35,486 nucleotides of DNA, taken from the NCBI GenBank assembly GCA_903959175.1, contig CAJBVW010000160.1:1-35486 (forward strand), given 5' to 3'. Of the stretch, positions 15,530-23,489 are shown one piece after another (the first letter of the stretch is position 1; each line of letters begins with the position of its first letter). This DNA comes from an uncultured Pseudomonadota bacterium (GTDB lineage Bacteria; Myxococcota_A; UBA796; SXON01). The translations under genes were made by a program, and so were the position numbers. Under the pieces are notes generated by a model. That model searched no databases. It had not been told where the DNA came from and saw only the letters and a list, made by a program, of their open reading frames with translations.

Positions 15530-16227
15530 GGCCCGTCGTGCTCCTGCTCGCGCTCTTCGCCGGGCCCGCTGCGGCGGACGCGCCGGACCTCGCCCCCGGC
15601 GTGCCGGAGCTCCTCGGCGCGGAGTCCCGCCTCGACGCCCTCCTCGACACCGCCCAGGCGACCGGCCGCGCCACCGCCCGCCTCCAGGCCGCGTGGACCC
15701 GCCTCCCGAAGCCGAAGACGCCCTGCGCGGACGCCGAGCGCGTCGCCCTCGGCTGGCGCATCGAGCGCTTCGGCAGCGCGTGGCGCGAGGCGAGCCAGGC
15801 CGCGCGCGCCCAGGCCGACCGCGTACGCCGCATCCGCGCCGCCCCCACCGTCGCCCCCCTCGTGGACGCCCGGTGGACCGCCCGGCTCGACGCGCAGCTC
15901 GCCGAGGCCGACGACGCCGGCCTCGGCCTCCTCGAGGCGAGCGCGTGGGAGGCGTCGTTCGTGCGCCCGACCCTGGCCGCGTGCCCCGCCGCGACGCTCG
16001 TCAACACGCCGGGCATCCCGATGCTCGAGACCCCCGTGCGCGGCGAGCACGAGGCCTACGTCGCGATCCTCGCGCTCGGGGACGGCTGGGTGTGCCCCGG
16101 CGCGGCGCGCGCGGAGGAGGCCGTCGTGCTCGTGCCCGGCCGCGCGTGCTGGTCGGCGAGCCCGACCTGCGGCTGCACCCCCGAGACGGTCGATCCCGGC
16201 GCGATCCTCGGGCCCCCGGTCCCTTAG
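15526..16227 (+). CDS. Exported Cys-containing protein, last gene of the ABC-2 operon
   Basis: The 233-residue product starts with GTG (15526-15528), giving signal peptide MRPVVLLLALFAGPAAA with cleavage near residue 17. The GTG overlaps the ATPase stop (GTGA) and follows GGGGAGG at suitable spacing. The mature protein is Arg/Ala-rich and helical over about residues 30-150. The last 70 residues contain six cysteines, including CWSASPTCGC, which could form disulfides in the periplasm. No known domain was recognised. Position in the operon suggests a periplasmic partner of the transporter. The gene shares TTAG (16224-16227) with the convergent TPR lipoprotein gene. Confidence 0.78.
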   Translation: MRPVVLLLALFAGPAAADAPDLAPGVPELLGAESRLDALLDTAQATGRATARLQAAWTRLPKPKTPCADAERVALGWRIERFGSAWREASQAARAQADRVRRIRAAPTVAPLVDARWTARLDAQLAEADDAGLGLLEASAWEASFVRPTLAACPAATLVNTPGIPMLETPVRGEHEAYVAILALGDGWVCPGAARAEEAVVLVPGRACWSASPTCGCTPETVDPGAILGPPVP

Positions 16228-17876
16228 AGCTCTGGCCCCATGCGCCCCGGGGCGACGGCCGCGCCGGCCTCCGGCGGCACCTCGCGCACGACGTACTGGA
16301 ACGCGCTCGCGATGCGCGTGACGGTGGCGGGGCCGCCCTCCATCGCGGGATCGAGCTCCCACGCGCGCTGCCACGCGGCCGAGGCGTCCTCCGTGCGGCC
16401 GAGCCGCTCCAGCGCCCGCGCCCGCGCGGCGTGGGCCTCCGCGCGGTAGGGGCGCTCCACGAGGAGGGCGTCGATCAGGGCGATCGCGTCCCCCGCGCGG
16501 CCCTGGTAGACGAGGCCGTCGGCCCGGGCGAGGCGCCCCTCGAAGTCGGTCTCGCCGAGGCCGGCGAGGGCGGCGCCGGGATCGAGGGCGCGGTCGGCGC
16601 GGGCGTTCAGGCGCGCGGCGACCTCGGGCGGGGCGTGGTCGGCGGCGTCGCGCACGCGGCCCACGGCGACAAGCAGGGCGACCTCGAGCGCGTCCGTCGC
16701 GGCGCCCGGCGCGCGGGTGCGGAGCGCGGGGAGGAGCGCGAGGGCGTCGTCGAAGCGGCGGTCCTGGACGCGCAGGTCGAGGCGACGGCGCACGGGCTCG
16801 ACGGCCTTCGGGTCGGTCTCCTGCCAGTGCGCGAGGAGCGGATCGAGGCCGGACGTGCCCTCCACGGCCTCGGTGACGGCCACCCGCAGCTCTGCCACGC
16901 GTGGGGCCCAGCGGAACTCGGCGGGGAACACCTCGAGCACGGCGCGGGCGTCCGCCGGGCGGCCGGCGGCGAGGAGGGCGCGCGCGGCGGGCTCGAGGAA
17001 GCGCGGATCGTCGGGAGCGCTCTCGCGCAGCTGCTCCCAGACGAGCACGGCCTGGTCGAGCTTTCCAGCGGCGGCGAGGATCGTGGCACGGTCGGCGTCG
17101 AGCACGGGGGAGTGCGGGCGCACGAGCGCGGCGCGGGCGAGGAGGTCGGCCGCCTTGCCGCCGTCCGACGTGCTGCCGAGCTCCCACCGGGCGAGCGTCC
17201 AGAGCGCGAGCGGCTGCCGCGGGTCGATGAGGACGGCGCGCCGCACGGAGTTCTTGCGCGTGTCGGCGGGGTCCTCCGGGGGCGGGAGGATGCCGTAGTA
17301 CATCGCGGCGCCGCGGCCGGTGATGAGCTCGGCGTAGGGGTCCTTCGAGCCGGGGGTGCGCCACGCCTCCGCGACCTCGGCGGACACGGCCACCCCGAGG
17401 CCGGACGCCGCGCCGTCGAGCAGCGCGCCGAAGGCCTCCCACGGGGCCGCGCGCGTGCCGGTCGCGACGGTGGACTCGCAGCCCTCGCCCGCGACGCAGA
17501 GCTCCAGCTCGAACTCCAGCGCGTCGTCCGTGCCGCGGGCGAGGAAGCGGGCGTCCACCAGGCGGCGGCTCACGGGCAGCGACACGAGCACGCTCGGCGG
17601 CGCGGCGTGGCCGGGCACGCGCACCACCACGCCGGGGAGGTCGGAGAGGCCGAGCTCCATCGCCATCGTGGCGAGCCCGCGGAGCTCGTCGTCCCACTGG
17701 AAGCCACGATCGAGCTCCAGGAGCGGGAGGCGGACCTCAGTGAGGACCGGCGCCGTCTTGACGGGGGACGCGGGGGCCGGCGCGGGGGTTAGGCTCTCGC
17801 GCGTACATGCCGACGACATGAGCACCAGCCCGCCGAGCCCGACCGCCTGGGCGACCTTCCGCCGGAGGCTCGGCAC
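16224..17876 (-). CDS. TPR-repeat lipoprotein
   Basis: With a GTG start at 17874-17876 the product is 550 residues and begins MPSLRRKVAQAVGLGGLVLM. This is a good lipoprotein signal leading to S-S-A-C with Cys24. A domain of about 200 residues with beta and helical parts follows. From about residue 215 to the end, helical hairpins match TPR periodicity (PLALWTLARWELG, SPVLDADRATILAAAGKLDQ, AHAARARALERLGRTEDA). TPR lipoproteins act as scaffolds in envelope assembly. The chosen start overlaps the divergent PBP gene by 59 bases. Later starts at 17825 (GTG) or 17819 (ATG) would remove the overlap but destroy the signal peptide. Start confidence is therefore low; the gene itself is well supported. 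Confidence 0.82.
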   Translation of the reverse strand: MPSLRRKVAQAVGLGGLVLMSSACTRESLTPAPAPASPVKTAPVLTEVRLPLLELDRGFQWDDELRGLATMAMELGLSDLPGVVVRVPGHAAPPSVLVSLPVSRRLVDARFLARGTDDALEFELELCVAGEGCESTVATGTRAAPWEAFGALLDGAASGLGVAVSAEVAEAWRTPGSKDPYAELITGRGAAMYYGILPPPEDPADTRKNSVRRAVLIDPRQPLALWTLARWELGSTSDGGKAADLLARAALVRPHSPVLDADRATILAAAGKLDQAVLVWEQLRESAPDDPRFLEPAARALLAAGRPADARAVLEVFPAEFRWAPRVAELRVAVTEAVEGTSGLDPLLAHWQETDPKAVEPVRRRLDLRVQDRRFDDALALLPALRTRAPGAATDALEVALLVAVGRVRDAADHAPPEVAARLNARADRALDPGAALAGLGETDFEGRLARADGLVYQGRAGDAIALIDALLVERPYRAEAHAARARALERLGRTEDASAAWQRAWELDPAMEGGPATVTRIASAFQYVVREVPPEAGAAVAPGRMGPEL

Positions 17877-20364
17877 CGCCGCCCGCTGGGCGGCCGGAGC
17901 GGGCGTGATCGCGCTCGTGGTGGGGGGCGTGGCCGCGGGGTTCGGGTATTCCTGGTTCAACCGGGAGATCCTCTCTACCCTCCCGCCGGAGCTCGGTCGG
18001 GATGCGGAATTCCGTATCCCGTGTAGCGTGCAGGTGTTCGCCGCCGACGGCACGCGCGTCGATCAATTCTACCTCGAACGCCGCGTCTGGGTGCCCATCG
18101 CAGAGCTGCCGCCGCACGTCTGGCGCGCCTTCGTCGCCAGCGAGGATCGCCGCTTCTTCGAGCACGAGGGCGTCGACCCCCTGGGCATCGCGCGCGCGCT
18201 CGTGGTCAACCTCCGCGGCGGCGAGACGCGCCAGGGCGGGTCGACCATCACTCAGCAGCTCGTGAAGAACCTGCTCGTCGGGAAGGAGCGCAGCTACCGT
18301 CGCAAGCTGCGCGAGGCCGTGCTCGCCTACCGCCTCGAGGACGAGCTCGACAAGATGGCCCTCCTCGAGCTCTACGTGAACTACGCGGCGCTCGGCAGCG
18401 GCAACTACGGCGTCGAGGCCGCCGCGCAGGACTACTTCGGCATCTCCGCCCGCGAGCTCGACCCCGGACAGGCCGCCATGCTCGCCGGGCTCGTCCCGGC
18501 GCCCTCGCGCTACTCGCCCCGGCAGGACCCCGAGATGGCGGCGAACCGCCGGGAGACCGTCCTGCGGCTCATGGTGGCCCAGGGCTTCCTCGATGCGGCC
18601 TCGGCCAGCGAATACCTGACCGATCCCGTCCTCGTCCCGCGTCAGTCCCCAGATCGCGGCGCGAACACCGCCTTCCTCACCGAGGCCCGCCGAGAGGTCC
18701 GCCGGATCTTCGGGGCGGACGTGCCCTTCCTCGAGGGCCTGCAGGTCTACACCCCGCTCGTCCCCGCCGTGCAGACGGAGGTCGAGGCCGCCGTCCGCGA
18801 GGGGCTCTCCGAGCTCGAGAAGCGCCAGGGCGCGCGCGCCCCCACCCGGAACATCCCGGCCGCCGCGCGGGACGCCTTCCTGCTTCGCGGCGACGGCCTC
18901 CGCCTCGATCCGCAGTCCGGCGCCTTCCGTGAGCCCGGCGCTGGGGAGTGTTTCCCGGCCCTGGCGGCCGACACGACCGGGGGCGTCACCGCGGGTCCCT
19001 TCCGCTTCACGCTCGCCGCCGCCGACCTCGAGAGCAAGGTCCGCGTCGCGCCGGGCAAGCCCCCGCAGACGCTCGCGGCGGCCCTCCAGCCCGGAGACGT
19101 GCTGGAGGTGTGTGTCCCCGCCGTCGACGCCGATCTCTCCGGCTCCCCGGCCGCGGGGACCGTCCACCGGCGTGTGCGCCCCTGGGCCGAGTCCGCCGCC
19201 GTCGTCATCGAGAACCAGACCGGCAACGTCGTCGCGATCACCGGCGGCTACGACGTCGGCCTCGAGGGCTTCATCCGTGCCACCCAGGCGAAGCGGCAGC
19301 CCGGCAGCGTCTTCAAGCCCTTCGTGTACGCCGCCGCCCTCGCCGCAGGCCACCGGCAGACCGACATCGTCGTGGACGCCCCCTTCGCGCTCCCCGGCAC
19401 GAACGGCCTGCTCTGGCAGCCGAAAAACTACGATGGGAAGTACCACGGCCCCATCCCGCTCCGCAGCGCCATCGCGTTGTCGCTCAACACCGTCGCGGTC
19501 CGGCTCGGCAACGAGGTCGGCATCGAGACCGTGACCTCACTCGCCCGGGCGCTCGGGGTGAACACCCCCCTCCGCCGCGATCTCACCGTCGCCCTCGGCT
19601 CCTCCGAGGTCACGCCGATGGATCTGGCCGTTGGCTACAGCTCTTTCGCGCGGCTCGGCGTCCGCATCGACCCCGTCTTCCTCACCCGCGTGCTCGACCG
19701 CAGCGGCCGCGAGCTCGCGCGCGCAGGACAACGTGTGGCCGTGCCCGGGGCGGGCGAGCGCGAGATGCCAGGCGGCGCGGGGACCCGCGTGATGGACCCC
19801 GGCACCGCCTACGTCATGGTCGACATGATGCGGAACGTCTTCGACGCCGGCACTGCCAAAAAGGGCCGCCGTCCGGGCATGGACTTCGCCGGAAAGACAG
19901 GCACGACCTCCAACTTCGTGGACGCGTGGTTCGTCGGCTACTCCCCCCGCTACACGGTCGCGGTGTGGGTCGGGACCGACGGCACGAGCTCCATCGGAGA
20001 CAAGGAGACCGGCGGAAAGGCGGCCCTCCCCGTGTGGAGCCGCATCATGGCGGCGCTCCCGAACGTCCCGGACGAACGTTTCCCGGTCCCGGACACCGTC
20101 GTCCTCCTCCCGTCGGACAAACGATGGCTGGGCTTTGTCCGCGGAAACACGCCGGACGGCCAGCTCAGCGTCCCGACGCTCGCCGACGGCGCTCCCCTCC
20201 CCCCCTTCGGCCTTTCCTACCCGGAGGCCCGGGCCCCCGAGGCCCCCGAAGTCGAGCTTCTCCCGCTCGCGATCCCGCCCCTCCCCGAGGGAGAGGGCGC
20301 CACCGGAGACGTGGAGGCCGGCGCGGGTGATCCCGAGGTCGCGCCCCCGACCGTAGTCCCGTAG
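17818..20364 (+). CDS. Class A penicillin-binding protein (PBP1A-like transglycosylase/transpeptidase)
   Basis: The 848-residue bifunctional enzyme has a cytoplasmic tail, one membrane anchor (about residues 25-48), and a GT51 domain. GT51 motifs present are SEDRRFFEHEGVD (catalytic E109), GGSTITQQLVKN, RKLREAVLAYRLE and the LDPGQAAMLAGL block. An inserted domain of about residues 330-460 fits the OB-like insertion of PBP1A. The transpeptidase domain has S497-V-F-K500, S555-L-N557 and K693-T-G, all intact. A Pro/acid-rich tail follows. It polymerises and cross-links peptidoglycan at the outer face of the inner membrane. The ATG at 17818 places the anchor correctly but overlaps the divergent lipoprotein gene. 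Confidence 0.96.
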   Translation: MSTSPPSPTAWATFRRRLGTAARWAAGAGVIALVVGGVAAGFGYSWFNREILSTLPPELGRDAEFRIPCSVQVFAADGTRVDQFYLERRVWVPIAELPPHVWRAFVASEDRRFFEHEGVDPLGIARALVVNLRGGETRQGGSTITQQLVKNLLVGKERSYRRKLREAVLAYRLEDELDKMALLELYVNYAALGSGNYGVEAAAQDYFGISARELDPGQAAMLAGLVPAPSRYSPRQDPEMAANRRETVLRLMVAQGFLDAASASEYLTDPVLVPRQSPDRGANTAFLTEARREVRRIFGADVPFLEGLQVYTPLVPAVQTEVEAAVREGLSELEKRQGARAPTRNIPAAARDAFLLRGDGLRLDPQSGAFREPGAGECFPALAADTTGGVTAGPFRFTLAAADLESKVRVAPGKPPQTLAAALQPGDVLEVCVPAVDADLSGSPAAGTVHRRVRPWAESAAVVIENQTGNVVAITGGYDVGLEGFIRATQAKRQPGSVFKPFVYAAALAAGHRQTDIVVDAPFALPGTNGLLWQPKNYDGKYHGPIPLRSAIALSLNTVAVRLGNEVGIETVTSLARALGVNTPLRRDLTVALGSSEVTPMDLAVGYSSFARLGVRIDPVFLTRVLDRSGRELARAGQRVAVPGAGEREMPGGAGTRVMDPGTAYVMVDMMRNVFDAGTAKKGRRPGMDFAGKTGTTSNFVDAWFVGYSPRYTVAVWVGTDGTSSIGDKETGGKAALPVWSRIMAALPNVPDERFPVPDTVVLLPSDKRWLGFVRGNTPDGQLSVPTLADGAPLPPFGLSYPEARAPEAPEVELLPLAIPPLPEGEGATGDVEAGAGDPEVAPPTVVP

Positions 20365-20416
20365 GAGCCGCGCCCGAGCCACGGCCGTGCCTACGCTTCG
20401 GGGGCTGGGGGCGGAG

Positions 20417-20896
20417 ATGGGGTTGTTGTGGTTCCTCGCGGGATGTTGGATCGACCTCTCGGATCTCGACGGGGAGGACCAGGCCGTGTCCTGCTCCGGG
20501 GGGGAGGCCCCGCTGACCTGGTTCCGCGATGCGGACGGCGACGGCTACGGGAGCGACGGCGACCCGCGCGTCGCGTGTGATCCGCCGCTCGGCCACAGCG
20601 CGGTGGGCGGCGATTGCGACGAGGCGGACCCCTCGGTCAACCCCGCCACCCCCGAGATCTGCAACGGCGCCGACGACGACTGCGACTTCCAAGTGGACGA
20701 GAGCGGCGCGATCTGGTGCAACGACGCCGACCTGGACGACCACGGCGACCCGGAGGAGGTCATCTACGCCTGCGAGCAGCCCATCGGGTACGCCGCCGCG
20801 TGCGATGACTGTGACGACGGCGACCCCGCGACCTACCCAGGCGCGGCCGAGGTCACGACGGACGAAGTAGAGAACGACTGCGACGCGCGGCCCTAG
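20417..20896 (+). CDS. Small MopE-type repeat lipoprotein
   Basis: The 159-residue product starts MGLLWFLAGC with lipobox L-A-G-C and Cys10. Its mature part holds two MopE-like units: a canonical one (DADGDGYG...GGDCDEADPSVNP...CNGADDDCD..VDE) and a second that ends at ENDCD, only three residues before the stop, so the final G-x-x-DE part is missing. These motifs are thought to bind metal ions. A GTG at 20387 in frame would extend the protein by ten residues and give a longer signal (MPTLRGLGAE added); ATG 20417 is preferred for its G-rich upstream run. The gene lies 52 bases after the PBP gene without a visible terminator, so read-through is likely. Confidence 0.8.
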   Translation: MGLLWFLAGCWIDLSDLDGEDQAVSCSGGEAPLTWFRDADGDGYGSDGDPRVACDPPLGHSAVGGDCDEADPSVNPATPEICNGADDDCDFQVDESGAIWCNDADLDDHGDPEEVIYACEQPIGYAAACDDCDDGDPATYPGAAEVTTDEVENDCDARP

Positions 20897-20938
20897 CGGG
20901 GAGGCGCGGTACCGCTTGCGTTGCGCGGCGCGGCGCGG

Positions 20939-20962
20939 TATTGATTGATCGTTCAATCAATA
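20939..20962. promoter_or_regulatory. Perfect palindromic operator upstream of the TetR gene
   Basis: TATTGATTGA and TCAATCAATA are perfect 10-base inverted arms around TCGT, ending 13 bases before the ATG at 20976. This size and symmetry are typical of TetR-family operators. TTGCGT (20916-20921) with 17-base spacing to TATTGA (20939-20944) could be the promoter, so the operator would overlap the -10 and the transcription start. Confidence 0.88.
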
Positions 20963-20975
20963 TCGAGCGCCGCCC

Positions 20976-21587
20976 ATGTCCCCTCGCGCCAATTCCCCTC
21001 GTCCCCCTGGGAAGATGAGAGACCACCTGCTGCACGCGGCGCTCCGTGCGTTCGCGGCGGGCGGCTACGAGGGCACCTCGATCAAGCGCGTTGCGGCCGA
21101 AGCGAAGGTCGCGCCCGCCTTGCTCTACCACTACTTCCCGAGCAAGGAGGCCCTCCTCCTCGCGCTCTTCGCGCAGAATCAGGCCCAGATCTCCGCGCCC
21201 TTCCTCGCCATGGCGGCGGTGGAGGACCCGCGCGAGCAGCTCGGCACCCTCCTGCGCCTCTCGGCCACGAGCGTGAAGACGAACCTCGACTTCTGGCGGC
21301 TGACCCACCGCCTACGTCATCACGCGGACGTGTTGGCCAGCCTCGGGGACGGCGTCGCGGCCTGGAACCAGGCGCTCATCGGCGCGTTCACCGCGCTGCT
21401 CACCGCGATTGGCCGCCCCACCCCCGAGGTCGAGGCCCTCCTCCTCTTCGGCGCGATGGACGGTGTGTTTCAGCACTACGTCCTGGTGCCCGAGGGCTAC
21501 CCGCTCGACGCGGTCATCGGGACGCTCATCGCCCACTTCGGCGGGGCCGAGCCCGCCCTCCCCCCCACCCCCACGGCGGCCTCATGA
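20976..21587 (+). CDS. TetR-family transcriptional regulator
   Basis: The 203-residue protein has the TetR DNA-binding domain at about residues 15-62. It shows the characteristic order A-A-L-x-x-F-x-x-x-G-Y-x-G-T-S-I-x-x-V-A, then the recognition-helix region APALLYHYFPSKEALL. The C-terminal ligand domain is helical and includes a Trp/His-containing segment (FWRLTHRLRHHADVL). Such repressors bind palindromes like the one at 20939-20962, so autoregulation is very likely. The ligand is unknown. The stop overlaps the ATG of the methyltransferase-like gene by four bases, which indicates that the repressor also controls the genes downstream. Confidence 0.95.
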   Translation: MSPRANSPRPPGKMRDHLLHAALRAFAAGGYEGTSIKRVAAEAKVAPALLYHYFPSKEALLLALFAQNQAQISAPFLAMAAVEDPREQLGTLLRLSATSVKTNLDFWRLTHRLRHHADVLASLGDGVAAWNQALIGAFTALLTAIGRPTPEVEALLLFGAMDGVFQHYVLVPEGYPLDAVIGTLIAHFGGAEPALPPTPTAAS

Positions 21588-22402
21588 AGCGCATCCACCT
21601 CGTCGAGCTCGAAGATCTCCCCTGGTTCCCGGCCGTCCTGCGGGACGGCGGGACGTCCTACCTCGAGCTGGTGCTCCGCCTGTCCGGGCACGCGCGGATG
21701 CTCGCGCCCACCCTCGCTGCGGCGATGAAGCGCACGGGATCGACCGAGATCGTCGACCTGTGCTCCGGCGGCGGCGGCCCCGTCCGCATCGTGGTGGACG
21801 CCCTCGCCGAGGGTGGCCTCCCGGTGACCGCGCGCCTGACGGACCTCTACCCGAACACGCCCGCCCACGCGCACATCGCCGCCGCCTCCGGCGGCCGGAT
21901 CTCCTTCGAGCGCGCCCCCGTCGACGCGACCGCCGTTCCGGCGAACCTCAAGGGCTTTCGCACGATCTTCAACGCGTTCCACCACTTTCAGCCCGACGCC
22001 GCGCGCCGCATCCTCGCCGACGCGATGCACGCCCGCCAGCCCATCGGCGTGTTCGAGGTGGTCAGCCGGGAGCCCCTGCCGCTCTTCGGGATGTTCACCG
22101 CCCCGCTTGGCGTGACGCTCACGATGCCGTTCTGGCGGCCGTTCCGTTGGCAGTGGATCCTGTGGACGTGGATCGTTCCGATCATGCCTCTCTTCGTCGT
22201 GTGGGACGGCCTCGTCTCCTGGCTGCGCGTCTACGGAGAGGACGAGCTGCGGGAGCTGATCTCCGGCCTGAACGATCCCGGCTACACCTGGGAGATCGGC
22301 CGCATCCGCCTCGGCGATGCCCCCGCGCACGCCACCTGGCTGATCGGCACGCCGGCCGGGGCCGCCTCCGCGCCCGCCGCCGAAGCGGGGGCCGCCGGAT
22401 AA
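21584..22402 (+). CDS. Class I SAM-dependent methyltransferase-like protein
   Basis: The 272-residue protein has the SAM-binding glycine-rich loop VDLCSGGGGP (residues 57-66), an acidic second motif (LTDLYPN), and a FNAFHHF segment where many class I enzymes carry motif IV. After about residue 165 comes a hydrophobic stretch (PLGVTLTMPFWRP, then WILWTWIVPIMPLFVVW) that could associate with the membrane. This makes a lipophilic substrate plausible. The usual fold continues to the TWLIGTPAG end strand. Expression is coupled to the TetR gene. The substrate is not known, and the function as a methyltransferase is inferred from the glycine-rich loop. Confidence 0.78.
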   Translation: MKRIHLVELEDLPWFPAVLRDGGTSYLELVLRLSGHARMLAPTLAAAMKRTGSTEIVDLCSGGGGPVRIVVDALAEGGLPVTARLTDLYPNTPAHAHIAAASGGRISFERAPVDATAVPANLKGFRTIFNAFHHFQPDAARRILADAMHARQPIGVFEVVSREPLPLFGMFTAPLGVTLTMPFWRPFRWQWILWTWIVPIMPLFVVWDGLVSWLRVYGEDELRELISGLNDPGYTWEIGRIRLGDAPAHATWLIGTPAGAASAPAAEAGAAG

Positions 22403-22421
22403 GGGGCCGCCGGAGGCCACG

Positions 22422-23438
22422 ATGGACCAACAGACCCCAAGCCGCGTGCTCGTCACCGGCGCGGCCGGCTTCATCGGCAGCCACGTGGCCGCGCGACTCC
22501 TGTCCGACGGCGCCGAGGTCCTCGGCCTCGACGACCTGAACCCGTACTACGACCCCGCGCTCAAGCGCGCGCGCCTCGCCCGGCTCGTCGCCAAGCCCGG
22601 CTTCCGTTTCGTCCACGCCGATCTGGCCGACGCCGCCGCCGTCCTCGCCGCGTTCGACACCTTCCGCCCCGACGCCGTCGTGCACCTCGGCGCGCAGGTG
22701 GGCGTCCGCTACTCGCTCGTCGACCCGAACGCGTACGTGCAGAGCAACCTCGTCGGCTTCGCCAACGTGGCGGAGGCCTGCCGCCGCTTCCCCGTCGACC
22801 ACCTCCTCTTCGCCTCGTCGAGCTCGGTGTACGGCGCCAACACGCGCCAGCCCTTCGCCGAGTCCCACCCCGTCGACCACCCCATCAGCCTCTACGCCGC
22901 CACCAAACGCGCGAACGAGCTGCATGCGCACGCCTACGCCGAGCGCTTCGGCATCCCGTCGACCGGCATGCGCTTCTTCACGGTCTACGGGCCCTGGAGC
23001 CGGCCGGACATGGCGATCTGGACCTTCACCGCGGCCCTGCTCGCGGGCCGCCCGATCCCGCTCTTCAACAACGGCGCGATGCGACGCGACCTCACCTACG
23101 TGGGCGACGTGGTCGAGGCCGTCGTTCGCCTCCTCCCGCGCCCGCCCGGCGCCGACGCGGGCTACGACACGCCCAACGAGTCCGCCGCGCCGTTCCGCCT
23201 CCTCAACGTGGGCCGCGGCGCGCCGGTCGGGCTCCTCCCCATCGTGCGCGCCCTCGAAGCCGCGTTCGAACGCACCGCGATCCTCGATCTCCGCCCCGCC
23301 CAGCCGGGCGACGTCGCGGAGACCTTCGCCGACGTGCGCGAGCTCTACGTCGTCACCGGCTACCGCCCGGCCACGCCGCTCGACGTGGGGCTGGCGGCGT
23401 TCGCTGCGTGGTGGAAGACGGGCGAGGGCAGGAACTGA
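22422..23438 (+). CDS. NAD-dependent epimerase, UDP-glucuronate 4-epimerase-like
   Basis: The 338-residue extended SDR enzyme has the Rossmann motif G13-A-A-G16-F-I-G19, the LDDLNPYYDPALKRARL segment, the serine run at residues 132-135 and Y158-x-x-x-K162. The block MRFFTVYGPWSRPDMA and RRDLTYVGDVVEAVVR are characteristic of UDP-glucuronate 4-epimerases (CapI/GAE type). These interconvert UDP-GlcA and UDP-GalA in the cytoplasm for capsule or LPS synthesis. Length matches the family. The start ATG has GGAGG eight bases upstream. It lies 19 bases after the methyltransferase-like gene, so it is probably in the TetR-controlled operon. UDP-glucose-type 4-epimerase activity cannot be excluded. Confidence 0.92.
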   Translation: MDQQTPSRVLVTGAAGFIGSHVAARLLSDGAEVLGLDDLNPYYDPALKRARLARLVAKPGFRFVHADLADAAAVLAAFDTFRPDAVVHLGAQVGVRYSLVDPNAYVQSNLVGFANVAEACRRFPVDHLLFASSSSVYGANTRQPFAESHPVDHPISLYAATKRANELHAHAYAERFGIPSTGMRFFTVYGPWSRPDMAIWTFTAALLAGRPIPLFNNGAMRRDLTYVGDVVEAVVRLLPRPPGADAGYDTPNESAAPFRLLNVGRGAPVGLLPIVRALEAAFERTAILDLRPAQPGDVAETFADVRELYVVTGYRPATPLDVGLAAFAAWWKTGEGRN

Positions 23439-23440
23439 AA

Positions 23441-23470
23441 AGGGGGCCGCGGCGCGGTGCCGGGCCCCCT
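23441..23470. terminator. Hairpin between convergent genes, possible terminator
   Basis: AGGGGGCC (23441-23448) pairs with GGCCCCCT (23463-23470) around a GC-rich loop, immediately after the epimerase stop. On the minus strand the stem is followed by TTTTC, so it best suits the lipoprotein gene ending at 23490. On the plus strand no T-run follows. Confidence 0.6.
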
Positions 23471-23489
23471 CGTCAGTCGCGTACCGTGC

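Noticed and set aside
15438-17792. A 784-codon plus-strand frame
   Set aside because: Arg-rich, overlaps the secreted-protein gene in another frame and the TPR gene in antisense; no recognisable domain.
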